From contig JAEYRB010000056.1 in the NCBI GenBank assembly GCA_023409735.1, forward strand, positions 62,001 through 126,000: a DNA stretch of 64,000 nt, read 5' to 3'. Under the pieces are notes generated by a model. The model was not told the DNA's origin, did not search any database, and worked only from the letters and a program-made list of their open reading frames with translations. The DNA comes from Bacillota bacterium (GTDB lineage Bacteria; Bacillota; Clostridia; Acetivibrionales; DTU013). Position numbers and translations under genes: made by a program. Positions 53,134 to 61,871 of the stretch are shown one piece after another (position 1 is the first letter of the stretch; every line of letters begins with the position of its first letter).

Positions 53134-53250
53134 AGGTAGTAATGTACCGTTTCACTCCAATGCGGGCGCAGGACAACCGCCATCCCTAGCTTTAGTCCAG
53201 CGCCTGCGGCATCGTGCCGCAGGTTATGGTTCCTGAAACCGCATTCGTGT
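53134..53250. other. GC-rich multi-hairpin core, candidate structured RNA
   Basis: Elements: GGTA/TACC small hairpin (53134-53149); an outer pairing AATGCGG..GCAGG with CCTG..CCGCATT (about 53159-53172 with 53232-53245); and a perfect 8-bp GC stem CCTGCGGC-ATCGT-GCCGCAGG (53203-53223). GCGGGCGCAGGAC (53162-53174) can also pair with GTCCAGCGCCTGC (53196-53208). Its GC content is well above that of its surroundings. No known RNA family is recognised. Confidence 0.45.
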
Positions 53251-53357
53251 TTCAACAGTACATACAGCCTGCAATCATTCCTTCATAAAATGCATTTATT
53301 TGCAGTCATACCCACCCATTTTGCCTTCGTAGCTGTTGAAATCTGATATGCGGGAAA

Positions 53358-53417
53358 TAAGCTCATTGTCCAATCAGCCAAGGCTATGCATATTGGTAGG
53401 TTATGGTTGGACGTGAC
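53358..53417. repeat. 60-bp direct repeat, copy 2
   Basis: Second copy of the repeat at 53044-53103, in the same orientation, 314 bp further on. Confidence 0.85.
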
Positions 53418-53669
53418 AATTAATTTACATAATAATCTCATTATGAGTAAACTATAACATTGTGCTATATTTACAACCAAACCCATCTGATAACATAATA
53501 AAAATTATTTATTAGAAATGTATATTGCACAAATAACATTCTCATAGATAATACCTTCGTTTAGAGCAATTTGATTTGCTTTATGTTAACCATAAAGGAT
53601 ACAGAAGTAGCACTTCAACTAGACTTTGAATAGTATATTACAGTATTGTAGATATTTGTGGGGCAAGCC

Positions 53670-54944
53670 ATGCAAATATATGTTGTAAAGTCCGGAGATT
53701 CAATATACAAAATCGCAAATGCCTTTGGCGTTTCATCAGCATCAATTATAGATGTCAATGAACTGACAATGCCTAACAGGCTGGTAATCGGTCAGGCTCT
53801 TGTTATACCAACAGGTGATAGGTATCATACTGTCAGGGCAGGAGAATCGTTGTGGAAGATCGCACAGGCCTATGGAACTACAGTTCAGGCTATTCTCCAG
53901 GCTAATGTAATTCCTGATCCAAACAGGATTTACCCTGGAACAGTGCTTAGAATACCATCAAGGTACAGGCCGGTCATCGATGTAAATGGTTATATTTATC
54001 GTCTTGGTGCTGACGCAGCACCTATCATAAGATCAGTTGATGGGCTTATGACGTATGTTTGCCCATTCGCATACAGAATCAGAGAAAATGGTGACCTTGA
54101 GACAATTGATGATGCTCCGGCAATTAATGCCTCGTACTCTATAGAAGCAGTTCCATTAATGGGCATTACCAATTTTACTTCCACAGAATTAGGTGAAAAT
54201 CTGGCACATGCTGTATTAAGCAATCTGCAGATCGTTGACCGTCTGTTGACGAATATTTTGGCAATAATGCGTCAAAAGGGATATCTGGGCCTTAATATTG
54301 ACTTTGAAAATGTTTTGCCGGAGGACAGGGAAAATTACAACCGGTTTATAGCTCTTGCTGTGGAGAGACTTCATCCATATGGTTATTCTGTTTCCAGTGC
54401 ACTGGCTCCGAAAACAAGCGGTGAACAGTCAGGCTTGCTTTATACAGCTCACGATTACCCTGCCCATGGCAGTATTCTTGATTTTGTTATTCTTATGACC
54501 TATGAATGGGGATACAGGCTTAGCCCGCCACGGGCTATTTCACCAATCGATCAGATCAGACGTGTGCTTGATTATGCTGTATCAGTAATCCCAAGAAATA
54601 AGCTGTTCATGGGCTTTCAGATATATGCTCGGGATTGGCTCCTTCCGCATAGGCAGGGGCAGTCGGCAGAAACCTTTAGCAATCAGAAGGCAGTCGAGAG
54701 AGCTATACAGTATGGAGCAACTATTTATTATGATAGTGTAGCCCAGTCACCTTATTATCGCTATACTGACGAACAGGGCAGGATGCATGAGGTATGGTTT
54801 GAGGATGCCAGAAGCGCTCAGGCCAAGTTTGACACCGTAAAGGAGTATGGACTAAGGGGAATCAGCTATTGGGCCTTAGGTCCTGCTTTCCCGCAGAATT
54901 GGGCATTGCTGAATGATAACTTCATTATTAGAAAAAGAATATAA
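53670..54944 (+). CDS. LysM-GH18 spore peptidoglycan hydrolase (SleL/YaaH-like)
   Basis: A 424-residue protein without a signal peptide. Two LysM domains (YVVKSGDSIYKIA..VIP and YHTVRAGESLWKIA..IPS, residues 3-95) precede a GH18 barrel (about 105-424). The catalytic region is YLGLNIDFENVLPEDRENY near residue 207, with the acid Glu in DFE, and MTYEWGY follows near 275. This layout is that of SleL/YaaH, the N-acetylglucosaminidase acting on spore cortex fragments during germination. ATG 53670 is preferred over the in-frame GTG 53658, but the ribosome binding site (GTGGGG) is modest. Confidence 0.88.
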   Translation: MQIYVVKSGDSIYKIANAFGVSSASIIDVNELTMPNRLVIGQALVIPTGDRYHTVRAGESLWKIAQAYGTTVQAILQANVIPDPNRIYPGTVLRIPSRYRPVIDVNGYIYRLGADAAPIIRSVDGLMTYVCPFAYRIRENGDLETIDDAPAINASYSIEAVPLMGITNFTSTELGENLAHAVLSNLQIVDRLLTNILAIMRQKGYLGLNIDFENVLPEDRENYNRFIALAVERLHPYGYSVSSALAPKTSGEQSGLLYTAHDYPAHGSILDFVILMTYEWGYRLSPPRAISPIDQIRRVLDYAVSVIPRNKLFMGFQIYARDWLLPHRQGQSAETFSNQKAVERAIQYGATIYYDSVAQSPYYRYTDEQGRMHEVWFEDARSAQAKFDTVKEYGLRGISYWALGPAFPQNWALLNDNFIIRKRI

Positions 54945-55096
54945 GGTTATAGACTGATGTGACTGTAATAATGTGGATTTCATAATATTGTTGATTCCCT
55001 GTATTCCGAAAAATTGACTTGTGCATTTTTCAAAGGTAATATTATATTAGTAGGCTAATATACAGCTTAGGTAATACCGATGAAAGGATGATGCAC

Positions 55097-55843
55097 ATGG
55101 AAGAACTATTTGTAAGAGGCAGAACGCTGCCGGAGGCGTACCATCGTTCAATAGAGTCGCTATATAAGTATGGTGAGATTTGTGAATGCCCGGACTACAA
55201 TCAGAAACAAAAAGAATGCAGCATGACAATATTTGTTGAAGAACCCTTTGCCGAACCTATGATAAGTAAGCTTTTCATAGGAGGACACACAGATCTGGAG
55301 CAGTACAGGCAGGAAATGCTTGATGGCATTCTCGATTTCAAAATTGATCATGGATGGGACTATACATATCATGATAGAATTGCACAGCAGCTTCCTTTTA
55401 TATATGAGGAACTAAAACGCAATCCTGACAGCAGAAGAGCTGTAATTGATGTGCGCGACTGGCGCACAGATACGAAGCATGGTAATACGAGCCCTGCCTG
55501 TCTTCAGCACATACAGCTTTTCATACGTGATTCTAAGCTGCACATGAAGGTGCTAATGAGAAGTAACGATGCGCCGGAAGCTACATTTATGAATATGTTT
55601 GCTTTTATAATGCTTATGAAGAGAATTGCTGACACGCTTGGAGTAGAGACGGGCTCGTACACACACAGGGCAAATTCTTTCCATTGCTACGAAAAGGATT
55701 TTAAACTGCTTGAAAGCTATATAAAGGGTATTGAAAGCGGAGAGAATATTACTTATGAGTACGAAGGGTTCTTTAAGGAACTTATGGACGAGGCAAAGCC
55801 GGAAATTCAGGCAAAGGTCGATCAGCTAAAGAGCTACCTATAA
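55097..55843 (+). CDS. Thymidylate-synthase-like protein
   Basis: A 248-residue protein with the thymidylate synthase/dCMP hydroxymethylase fold signatures in its second half. NTSPACLQHIQLFI contains the nucleophile-position Cys 135 (ThyA: PCH..QF), followed by LMRSNDAPEATFMNMFAFIMLMKRIA (ThyA: QRS.D...G.PFNI..YA.L), and a late SYTHRANSFHCYEKD (ThyA: GD.H.Y). The N-terminal half is unlike ThyA and the folate-binding C-terminus (KMAV-type) is absent. So it may modify another nucleotide or be non-catalytic. ATG 55097 suits AAAGG 9 bp upstream. It is a single gene. Confidence 0.7.
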   Translation: MEELFVRGRTLPEAYHRSIESLYKYGEICECPDYNQKQKECSMTIFVEEPFAEPMISKLFIGGHTDLEQYRQEMLDGILDFKIDHGWDYTYHDRIAQQLPFIYEELKRNPDSRRAVIDVRDWRTDTKHGNTSPACLQHIQLFIRDSKLHMKVLMRSNDAPEATFMNMFAFIMLMKRIADTLGVETGSYTHRANSFHCYEKDFKLLESYIKGIESGENITYEYEGFFKELMDEAKPEIQAKVDQLKSYL

Positions 55844-56261
55844 AAGACTCATGGCGTTCTGCTTCTAACCTCTTTTGCTTATGTAAAAGACCTGAATGTC
55901 AGGGCGCGGTTTGCTTTTCTGGTAGTGAACTAATCTCCGGTTACATGAATGTTGAATAAGACTTAAAATGTTGGGGCGGCTAATGAAAATTTACTGCTTC
56001 AACATTTTTTATATAAATAGGAGCATAGATGTGTAATATAAATCGATTAGCTAAATGATCAACCCAGACTATTGACATAGAGCTAAAAATAAGGCAGTAA
56101 TCCGTACCTGGACTACTGCCTTTTAAACCCTTTTATATCGGCGCAAACCAATTTTTAATGCTTCTCAGATTTTACCTTTACCGCTTCGCCGAACAGATGC
56201 TTTCAAATAACCTTCTTATCACACTATAACATGTGGCTGAAGCTTATGATTATCTGCGTAA
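55844..56261. terminator. Convergent region with two terminators
   Basis: This 418-bp gap contains AAATGTTG/CAACATTT (55966-56007), followed by TTTAT, for the plus-strand gene. A strong hairpin AAGGCAGTAATCC/GGACTACTGCCTT (56091-56122) has a T-rich tail (TTATTTTTAG) on the minus strand, suited to the oxoamine synthase gene. Nothing else was seen. Confidence 0.65.
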
Positions 56262-57449
56262 TTAAGCCTTCAGCTTGCTGAATACTCGTTTGAAGGCTTC
56301 GAGAGTGTAGTCAAGCTGATCCTTTGTGTGAGTTGCAGTGTAGCTGGTCCTTATCCTGCATAAGCCCGGCTTTACGGCGGGTGATACAACAGGATTGACA
56401 TAAACGCCCTCCTCACGAAGCATCTTTGTTATAATAAGAGTAGGCTCATTCTCATATGTCATAACAGGAACTATCGGAGTAAATTCACTGTTTGATTCAT
56501 ATATTGGTATACCAAGCTTCTTAAAACCGTTTCTCATATACTGAGATATTTCAGCAAGCTTTTTAATTCTTTCCGGCTCTGCCTTGATTATATCAAGAGC
56601 TGCGATGGCAGCAGCTGCATTGGCTGGCGGGATGGAAGCAGAGAATATGAATGGGCGTGAATTATGCTTAAGATAATCTATAACATCCTGGCTTCCAGCT
56701 ACAAAACCACCTAAGCTTGCAAGAGATTTACTGAAGGTGCTCATAATTATATCAACGTCATCTTCAAGTCCAAAATATTCGGCAGTTCCACGGCCATGCT
56801 CACCAAGTACTCCGAAGGAATGAGCGTCGTCAACCATTACCCTTGCGCCATACTTCTTTGCAAGCTTGACGATTGAAGGCAGGTCGGCAATATCACCCTC
56901 CATGCTGAATATTCCATCAACTACAATAAGCTTGCCGTGATCATCACCTATTTTATTTAATAGTCTTTCAAGGTCACTCATATCGTTGTGGTCGAACTTG
57001 AGCGTTTTTGCAAAGCTGAGTCTGCAGCCGTCGACTATACTTGCATGGTTTTCACTGTCACAAAGTATATAATCATTTCGGCTAGCTATAGCTGAGATAA
57101 TTCCTAAATTAGTCTGAAAGCCTGTACTGAAGGTTATAGCAGCGTCCTTTTTTACAAATTCGGCAAGCTTTTTTTCAAGCTCAAGGTGCAATGTAAGTGT
57201 TCCGTTAAGAAATCTGGAGCCGGAGCATCCGGAGCCAAATTGTTCTACTGCTTCAATGGCAGCCTTTTTTACTCTTGGATCGGAAGTGAGGCCAAGATAA
57301 TTATTTGAGCCTACCATTACTGTTTTTACGCCTTCTATTGTAACCTCAGTATCCTGTCCTGTCTCCAGCGCATGAAAATAAGGGTAGAGGCCTGCAGCCA
57401 GAACCTCTTTATAGTCAGTATAGTTATAGCATTTTTCAAATATATCCAT
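56262..57449 (-). CDS. Alpha-oxoamine synthase, serine-palmitoyltransferase-like
   Basis: A 395-residue fold-type I PLP enzyme. ATG 57449 is used, after AAAGGAAGAG; the longer frame begins at a TTG. Motifs: GSNNYLGLTSDPRV, GSGCSGSRFLNGTLTLH, HASIVDGCRLS, DGIFSMEGDIADLP, DDAHSFGVLGEHGRG (Asp pairing with PLP), and TFSKSLASLGGF containing the Schiff-base Lys. The family covers BioF, Kbl, HemA and Spt. The wording (SGCSGSRFLNGT, FSMEGDIADLP) is closest, from memory, to the serine palmitoyltransferase subgroup rather than E. coli Kbl. No tdh or bio genes adjoin; an SDR and a glycosyltransferase do. Confidence 0.85.
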   Translation of the reverse strand: MDIFEKCYNYTDYKEVLAAGLYPYFHALETGQDTEVTIEGVKTVMVGSNNYLGLTSDPRVKKAAIEAVEQFGSGCSGSRFLNGTLTLHLELEKKLAEFVKKDAAITFSTGFQTNLGIISAIASRNDYILCDSENHASIVDGCRLSFAKTLKFDHNDMSDLERLLNKIGDDHGKLIVVDGIFSMEGDIADLPSIVKLAKKYGARVMVDDAHSFGVLGEHGRGTAEYFGLEDDVDIIMSTFSKSLASLGGFVAGSQDVIDYLKHNSRPFIFSASIPPANAAAAIAALDIIKAEPERIKKLAEISQYMRNGFKKLGIPIYESNSEFTPIVPVMTYENEPTLIITKMLREEGVYVNPVVSPAVKPGLCRIRTSYTATHTKDQLDYTLEAFKRVFSKLKA

Positions 57450-57482
57450 ATATATGTAATCTCTTCCTTTCTGTAATTTCAA

Positions 57483-57779
57483 AATTATTAAACCTATTTT
57501 ACCATAAAATTGGAGAATAGTACATACACCTTAAAGTCCGTCTGCAGCAACGGGAAATAGGACTTAACTGCATGAGCAGGCTTAGGAAATGAGCACTATT
57601 TTATTTGAGAAAAAATGTATTTGTGATAGAATACATAAAAAAGAAGATTACTGGATGGAAGCTGTCCTCTATTTTAGGAAGCACAATACCAAGCAGCGAT
57701 TGCTGATATGAAGTTATGATAAAAAGAGATTAATGTCTTTATAGCACAGCTATAGCGAGACATTGAAGCGGAGGCACAT
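57483..57779. promoter_or_regulatory. Divergent region with SDR promoter
   Basis: About 300 bp between the oxoamine synthase (minus) and SDR (plus) genes. TTGAGA (57605-57610), a 16-bp spacer and TAGAAT (57627-57632) make a plausible promoter for the SDR gene. No operator was found. Confidence 0.5.
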
Positions 57780-58655
57780 ATGGACATGTATTATGGAAAG
57801 GTAGTTTTGGTAACAGGAGCCTCATCAGGTATTGGAAGGGCGATTGCTGAATATTTAGCAAAGATGGGTTATAGGGTTTATGGCACCTCAAGAAAGGCAC
57901 AGGAAAATGCATGCTCCAATAAAGCTGCAGGTATTGTAAATATGTGTGATGGCAAATTAGAGGATGTGTCAAGTGGGTTTATAAAAATGCTTCAGCTTGA
58001 TGTGTGCTGCGAGGAATCAGTAAAGAAGGCGATTGAAATCATAATTGCAGCGGAGGGGGAGCTGGGGATCGTAGTGAACAATGCGGGAATGGGCATCGCG
58101 GGCTCTGTTGAGGATACATCCTATGAGGAGGCAAGGCTCCAGTTTGACACGAATTTTTTTGGCGTACACAGAGTTGTTAGAAATGTCCTGCCATATATGA
58201 GAAAGAAGGGCAGGGGCCTTATTATAAATATGTCTTCAGTGGGAGCAGTTTTTCCAATACCATATCAATCAATGTATGTTGCCAGTAAAGCGGCAATTGA
58301 GGGAATGAGCGGTTCGCTCAGAAATGAACTCAGGCCTTTTGGTATAAAGGTAGCTATGGTTGAGCCCGGAGATACAAAAACGGGCTTTACAGGAGGCAGG
58401 GTGTTTGTAAAAGCCGGAGGAAAAGAATCGTCCTATTATAGATATTCACAAAAATCTGTTGCTGTAATGGAGCATGACGAGATAAATGGTGCCGATCCGA
58501 CAGCTGTTGCTAAGGTTGTGGCCAAGCTGATAAAAAAGAAAAACCCTCCGCTATGTATTGCAGTGGGCTTTAAGTACAAACTCCTTGTTTTTATAAAGCG
58601 ATTGGTGCCGCGGAGCTTTGAAGCTTATATAGTATCTAAAATGTATAAAGGCTGA
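57780..58655 (+). CDS. SDR-family oxidoreductase
   Basis: A 291-residue classical short-chain dehydrogenase. The NAD(P) loop is VTGASSGIGRAIAEYLA, with TSRK after the second strand favouring NADP. NNAGMGIAG is the structural motif, and the catalytic Ser-Tyr-Lys is in NMSSVGAVFPIPYQSMYVASKAAIEG. The C-terminal part (FKYKLLVFIKRLVPRSFEAYIVSKMY) is amphipathic and basic, suggesting membrane association, as in ketosphinganine- or sterol-type SDRs. It is divergent from the oxoamine synthase and convergent with the glycosyltransferase. Reduction of a 3-keto lipid is a hypothesis. Confidence 0.85.
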   Translation: MDMYYGKVVLVTGASSGIGRAIAEYLAKMGYRVYGTSRKAQENACSNKAAGIVNMCDGKLEDVSSGFIKMLQLDVCCEESVKKAIEIIIAAEGELGIVVNNAGMGIAGSVEDTSYEEARLQFDTNFFGVHRVVRNVLPYMRKKGRGLIINMSSVGAVFPIPYQSMYVASKAAIEGMSGSLRNELRPFGIKVAMVEPGDTKTGFTGGRVFVKAGGKESSYYRYSQKSVAVMEHDEINGADPTAVAKVVAKLIKKKNPPLCIAVGFKYKLLVFIKRLVPRSFEAYIVSKMYKG

Positions 58656-58664
58656 AGCCCAATG

Positions 58665-59981
58665 TCAACGAAGCAGCGGGGAGTAAAGTCGTTCCATTTT
58701 ACCGGTTTCAAGCACCTCCTGTATTTTTGAAAAGCCAAGCTTTCTAGCGTAAAGGAAACCATCCCATGCAGCTAGTGAGAGCTTGCCATCAAACAGATAA
58801 TCAGTTATCCACTCTGCACAATACTGCGGGTCACACTGGTGCAAACCTGCCCCTAAGTCGCGAAGCCAACGCTGGTTAAATACCTCATGAGGGCCTATCG
58901 GAGGGGCAATAATAATCGGTATGCCAAGACCACAGTAAAAGGAGAGCTCAGAGGGCTTTGTCCAAAGTATATCAGTTTCATGGAGCAATTCGTTAAATTC
59001 CCTGAAGTATTTATTCTTATCAGGATTATATAGTATCTTGATTCCGTTACAGGAGGTCAAGCCCTCACGCTTGAGCAGCATATCAAAGTATTTTTTTATC
59101 TCTTCACGATGAGACGCGACAAGGTTCAACTTTACTTTACCCTCAAGTATAAGCTTTGAAAGGCTTTTTACAGCACCGTCTGCAATTTCCGCCTGTGCAC
59201 CTGCTCCGCCAACAGCATATGTAATTGTAATAGGTGCTTGTGGTGCCTCCGGATCCCAGTATTCCCCGAGATAGTGTTTAGCTTCTTCTCCGTGGATCGT
59301 TCTGAAACGTTTGCTGGGATCAAGCCTTACAAGCCTTTTTGCGACATCTTGTCTTAAAATGCTCATATTATTAGGACCCAAATTTTCCTGAGGAAGGGGA
59401 AAACCTGTCAGGAATATCCGTTCATCCGGTACTCCATACTCCTTAAGCCTGCGCATAGCATTGCCGCAAGGAGCAAAATAAATGATCCTGCTCTCCTTAG
59501 GCTTATCTGCAACCCAGACTCTGTTGATGTCAGAGTCACATATTATGCAGTAGACAGGCAGATCTGTCATCTTTTCTGCAGCAATCGCCGCAGCGTAGAA
59601 AGAGGTAATAACAGGCAGTCTTTTTGAAAGAAGCTTCTGGCTTATTCCGTTACCCATACCGCGGCTGATCATTGTATATAAGGACCTTACTTGAAAGGAT
59701 GGCTTCGATTGATCTCTTAAAGGATAGTAAGGTGAGATATTTTGAACCTTTTCAAGGAGACTGAACAGATACGGGCCAATTAATGGCAGCTGTCTGGTCC
59801 TTGATAGTGATTCATAAGAGTTCTGGAACATCTTCCAGAGTCTTCGTTCTTTCTTTTGAGACATTTCGCTTTCGCCGAAAAGCTGCACTCCCTCATATGC
59901 AATACTCTGTAGGGGATATGTAGCTCTCTGATGCCCAAGTCCCATATTAGCAGAAACGATCCAAGCCTTTTCGTTTGACAT
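58665..59981 (-). CDS. GT-B glycosyltransferase-like protein (MurG/MGDG-synthase fold)
   Basis: A 438-residue protein with the GT28-type loop SANMGLGHQRATYPL at its start, like the GxGH loop of MurG and diacylglycerol glycosyltransferases. The C-terminal lobe has TYAVGGAGAQAEIADGA and TKPSELSFYCGLGIPIIIAPPIGPHEVFNQRWL, the donor-nucleotide and acceptor-side pattern of this fold. No signal peptide; a cytosolic face role on a lipid acceptor is likely. GGAGGAAACC precedes the ATG. It converges with the SDR gene, 9 bp apart. Acceptor and sugar are unknown. Confidence 0.7.
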   Translation of the reverse strand: MSNEKAWIVSANMGLGHQRATYPLQSIAYEGVQLFGESEMSQKKERRLWKMFQNSYESLSRTRQLPLIGPYLFSLLEKVQNISPYYPLRDQSKPSFQVRSLYTMISRGMGNGISQKLLSKRLPVITSFYAAAIAAEKMTDLPVYCIICDSDINRVWVADKPKESRIIYFAPCGNAMRRLKEYGVPDERIFLTGFPLPQENLGPNNMSILRQDVAKRLVRLDPSKRFRTIHGEEAKHYLGEYWDPEAPQAPITITYAVGGAGAQAEIADGAVKSLSKLILEGKVKLNLVASHREEIKKYFDMLLKREGLTSCNGIKILYNPDKNKYFREFNELLHETDILWTKPSELSFYCGLGIPIIIAPPIGPHEVFNQRWLRDLGAGLHQCDPQYCAEWITDYLFDGKLSLAAWDGFLYARKLGFSKIQEVLETGKMERLYSPLLR

Positions 59982-60142
59982 TGGTTTCCTCCGGATGCGA
60001 AAATAATCTAAGCAACATTTTAACAGATTATTTATTGATATTAAAGAAGTGAGAAAAGAATTACTTAAAAAGGTGATTGGATAAACAAAATGGCAAAAGC
60101 AGAGTTCGTAAAGGGATCACATAAGTGTAAAAACCAACGGGG

Positions 60143-60502
60143 CTATAGCGTCCCTATATGCTTCCAGGTATCCTCTATCATAAGTATCGTGGAAAGGGAA
60201 TCTCCCTGCGAGCATGTGTCAATATAGCCCTCAAGCTGAACTAAGCACTCTTCCAGCTGATTTATATAATCATGATCAATATCAATTTGCAAAAGCGGCT
60301 TTAGCTTATCCCATGTCTTCTTTGAATCAACAAGGGACAAGGAAGCCTCCTCCCACTTACTGTTCCTTATATATACTTCTGTTTTCTCAAGCTTATCAGA
60401 GAACCCTGTGCGATTATCTAATACACCATGAAATATAGAACATGAGGTTAGTGCCAATAAAACAATGCCGATAAGTACTAAAAATAATAATCTTCTTTTC
60501 AT
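60143..60502 (-). CDS. Small lipoprotein, DUF4363-like
   Basis: About 119 residues from ATG 60502 (MKRRLLFLVLIG); GTG/ATG codons just upstream are alternatives because AGGTGA lies close to all of them. The signal peptide ends in lipobox LTSC. The outside part is helical with conserved Trp and Leu (RNSKWEEASLSLVDSKKTWDKLKPLLQIDIDH), matching DUF4363 proteins of Clostridia. It is often beside DUF421 genes, as here (225 bp downstream of one on the same strand). Function is unknown. Confidence 0.78.
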   Translation of the reverse strand: MKRRLLFLVLIGIVLLALTSCSIFHGVLDNRTGFSDKLEKTEVYIRNSKWEEASLSLVDSKKTWDKLKPLLQIDIDHDYINQLEECLVQLEGYIDTCSQGDSLSTILMIEDTWKHIGTL

Positions 60503-60742
60503 GTTTATCATCTTCACCTAAAATATCGATCCTTTCAATATCCATTAATTCTTGATATGACAACCGTAAAATATCAATTAACTGTCCAATATGCCAATCC
60601 GGCTAATACCGGTTAACTATTCAAAAAAACAGCCTGACTCAGAAACGAATCTCATAGATCATTCTCTTTCAAAACCCAATCTTAATCACAATATCATTCT
60701 TACTCACACAACCTCTTTCAATATACTAGAATCATCAGGAAG

Positions 60743-61456
60743 CTAATTCCTGGTGGGAATAATGTAAAATGGCTTATTGCCCTTCAAATCTACATACATA
60801 TTTCCTTGAGTATCTAGCTGTGCCAGGGATACCTCCGATGCATCATTTATATTCTGCTTTTCAAGCTGATGATACAGCCAGGCCTTGGATAGCCGCAGCT
60901 CCTTTAATTCCTTATCCATTATTGTTCCGTCAAGTATAAGTGTTATCGGCAAACCCTCATATGTAGAGGTAATATTCATGTCTGCTGGTGTAAGGGGTTT
61001 TTTGTCTTGCTTCTGTTGAACGCTAAGCTTTCCGCCTGATTCAAATATTGCGAATTCTACATCCGCCATATTGAAAACGCCTTTTGTCCTTAACTCTGAC
61101 ATAAGCTCTTCTATTGAAATACGTATGTGCTTCAGATTAGCTTCCTGTATCTTTCCGTTCTTGACGACTATAGTGGATTTACCGTTCACGAGTGACATAA
61201 TGAGTCTGCTGTGCATTGACCACAAGGCGATGCCTACAGCAAGCAGAGTCCATGTAGCCATACCTGCCAGTGTAGCCAGAAGACTTTCGTTAATTTGAAC
61301 GGAAAGTGTACTAGCTATCGAACCAATTGTTATGCCTACGATATAGTCAAAAAAGGTAAGTTGAGCGACCTGCTGCTTACCCATTAGGCGGACAAAAAGC
61401 AAGAGCATAAGAAAGGATACGGTAGATCTTATTACTACCACAATTATTACCGGCAT
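60743..61456 (-). CDS. DUF421 (YetF-like) membrane protein
   Basis: A 237-residue protein with three N-terminal helices (FVRLMGKQQVAQLTFFDYIVGITIGSIA is the hallmark), then a cytosolic C-terminal domain with VVKNGKIQEANLKHIRISIEELMSELR and MADVEFAIFESGGKLSV. B. subtilis relatives (YetF, YrbG, YdfS) are sporulation- or membrane-related and of unknown biochemistry. AAGGAG lies 10 bp before the ATG. It probably shares a transcript with the DUF4363 lipoprotein gene downstream. Confidence 0.88.
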   Translation of the reverse strand: MPVIIVVVIRSTVSFLMLLLFVRLMGKQQVAQLTFFDYIVGITIGSIASTLSVQINESLLATLAGMATWTLLAVGIALWSMHSRLIMSLVNGKSTIVVKNGKIQEANLKHIRISIEELMSELRTKGVFNMADVEFAIFESGGKLSVQQKQDKKPLTPADMNITSTYEGLPITLILDGTIMDKELKELRLSKAWLYHQLEKQNINDASEVSLAQLDTQGNMYVDLKGNKPFYIIPTRN

Positions 61457-61583
61457 TACATTTAGTCTCCTTGAAGTGCTAATAAATTTGTTTTTATTAT
61501 CAGCAGAAAGTCATTTATTTATTAAAAATATTATTTATGCTGTACCAGTTATGTTCGGTAGTATATTTGTTTATTCATAATAA

Positions 61584-61618
61584 AAAACCAGAGACTGATT
61601 TTCTCAGCATCTGGTTTT
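61584..61618 (-). terminator. Terminator of the 43-residue protein transcript
   Basis: AAAACCAGA/TCTGGTTTT with an inner GAG/CTC. On the minus strand it is followed by TTTTTTATTATG, a good intrinsic terminator; a shorter T-run exists on the plus strand. Confidence 0.65.
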
Positions 61619-61646
61619 ACACTAATGGCGTTTACCGAAGGTCTAC

Positions 61647-61736
61647 AGTAAAAAGGCGAGAGGGTTTGATGCCCCCGAGACTTTTACTAAGCTATCCACA
61701 GAGTATTACTGCAAATTTGAAACATTATGCAGTAAT
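61647..61736 (-). ncRNA. Structured 3' untranslated region, possible small RNA
   Basis: Between the 43-residue gene and its terminator lie two further stems: ATTACTGC/GCAGTAAT (61705-61736) and AGTAAAA/TTTTACT (61647-61688) enclosing a G/C-run pair (AGGG/CCCC). Together with the terminator this makes three consecutive hairpins in 155 nt. No RNA family is recognised; the call rests on structure only. Confidence 0.3.
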
Positions 61737-61739
61737 GCT

Positions 61740-61871
61740 TTAAATGGATTTTTTGCAACAGCAGGGATTAAAAAGAGTAGGACAGATCAGTATTATTACT
61801 ACTATTATGACTACTATCCATATCCACCAGCCACCGAAAAAGAGGCCTCTATCGTCATTATTCTCAGCCAT
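61740..61871 (-). CDS. 43-residue membrane protein
   Basis: A short gene with a clear start: ATAGGAGTGATATGC before ATG 61871. The product starts MAENNDDRGLFFGGWWIWIV, has one long Val/Ile helix (about 15-31) and ends with a Cys run, CCCKKSI. N-terminal polar/Gly-Gly, one helix and a CP motif right after it resemble the 42-residue protein at 24315-24443. Both fit the small YjcZ-like group of spore formers. Function is unknown. Confidence 0.7.
   Translation of the reverse strand: MAENNDDRGLFFGGWWIWIVVIIVVIILICPTLFNPCCCKKSI

Larger units (their letters stand above)
52981..53669. other. Large gene-free region with repeats and structured core
   Basis: The longest gap in the window (689 bp). It contains two 60-bp direct repeats (53044-53103 and 53358-53417) and a GC-rich, hairpin-rich core (about 53134-53250). 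Small frames on both strands cross the repeats but have no ribosome binding sites. The last 200 bp are plain AT-rich DNA leading to the GH18 gene. Confidence 0.6.

Noticed and set aside
52918..53486. Small minus-strand ORFs sharing NLPICIALA across the 60-bp repeats
   Set aside because: The shared peptide is a by-product of the DNA repeat. Neither frame has a ribosome binding site, and the rest of the two frames is unrelated.
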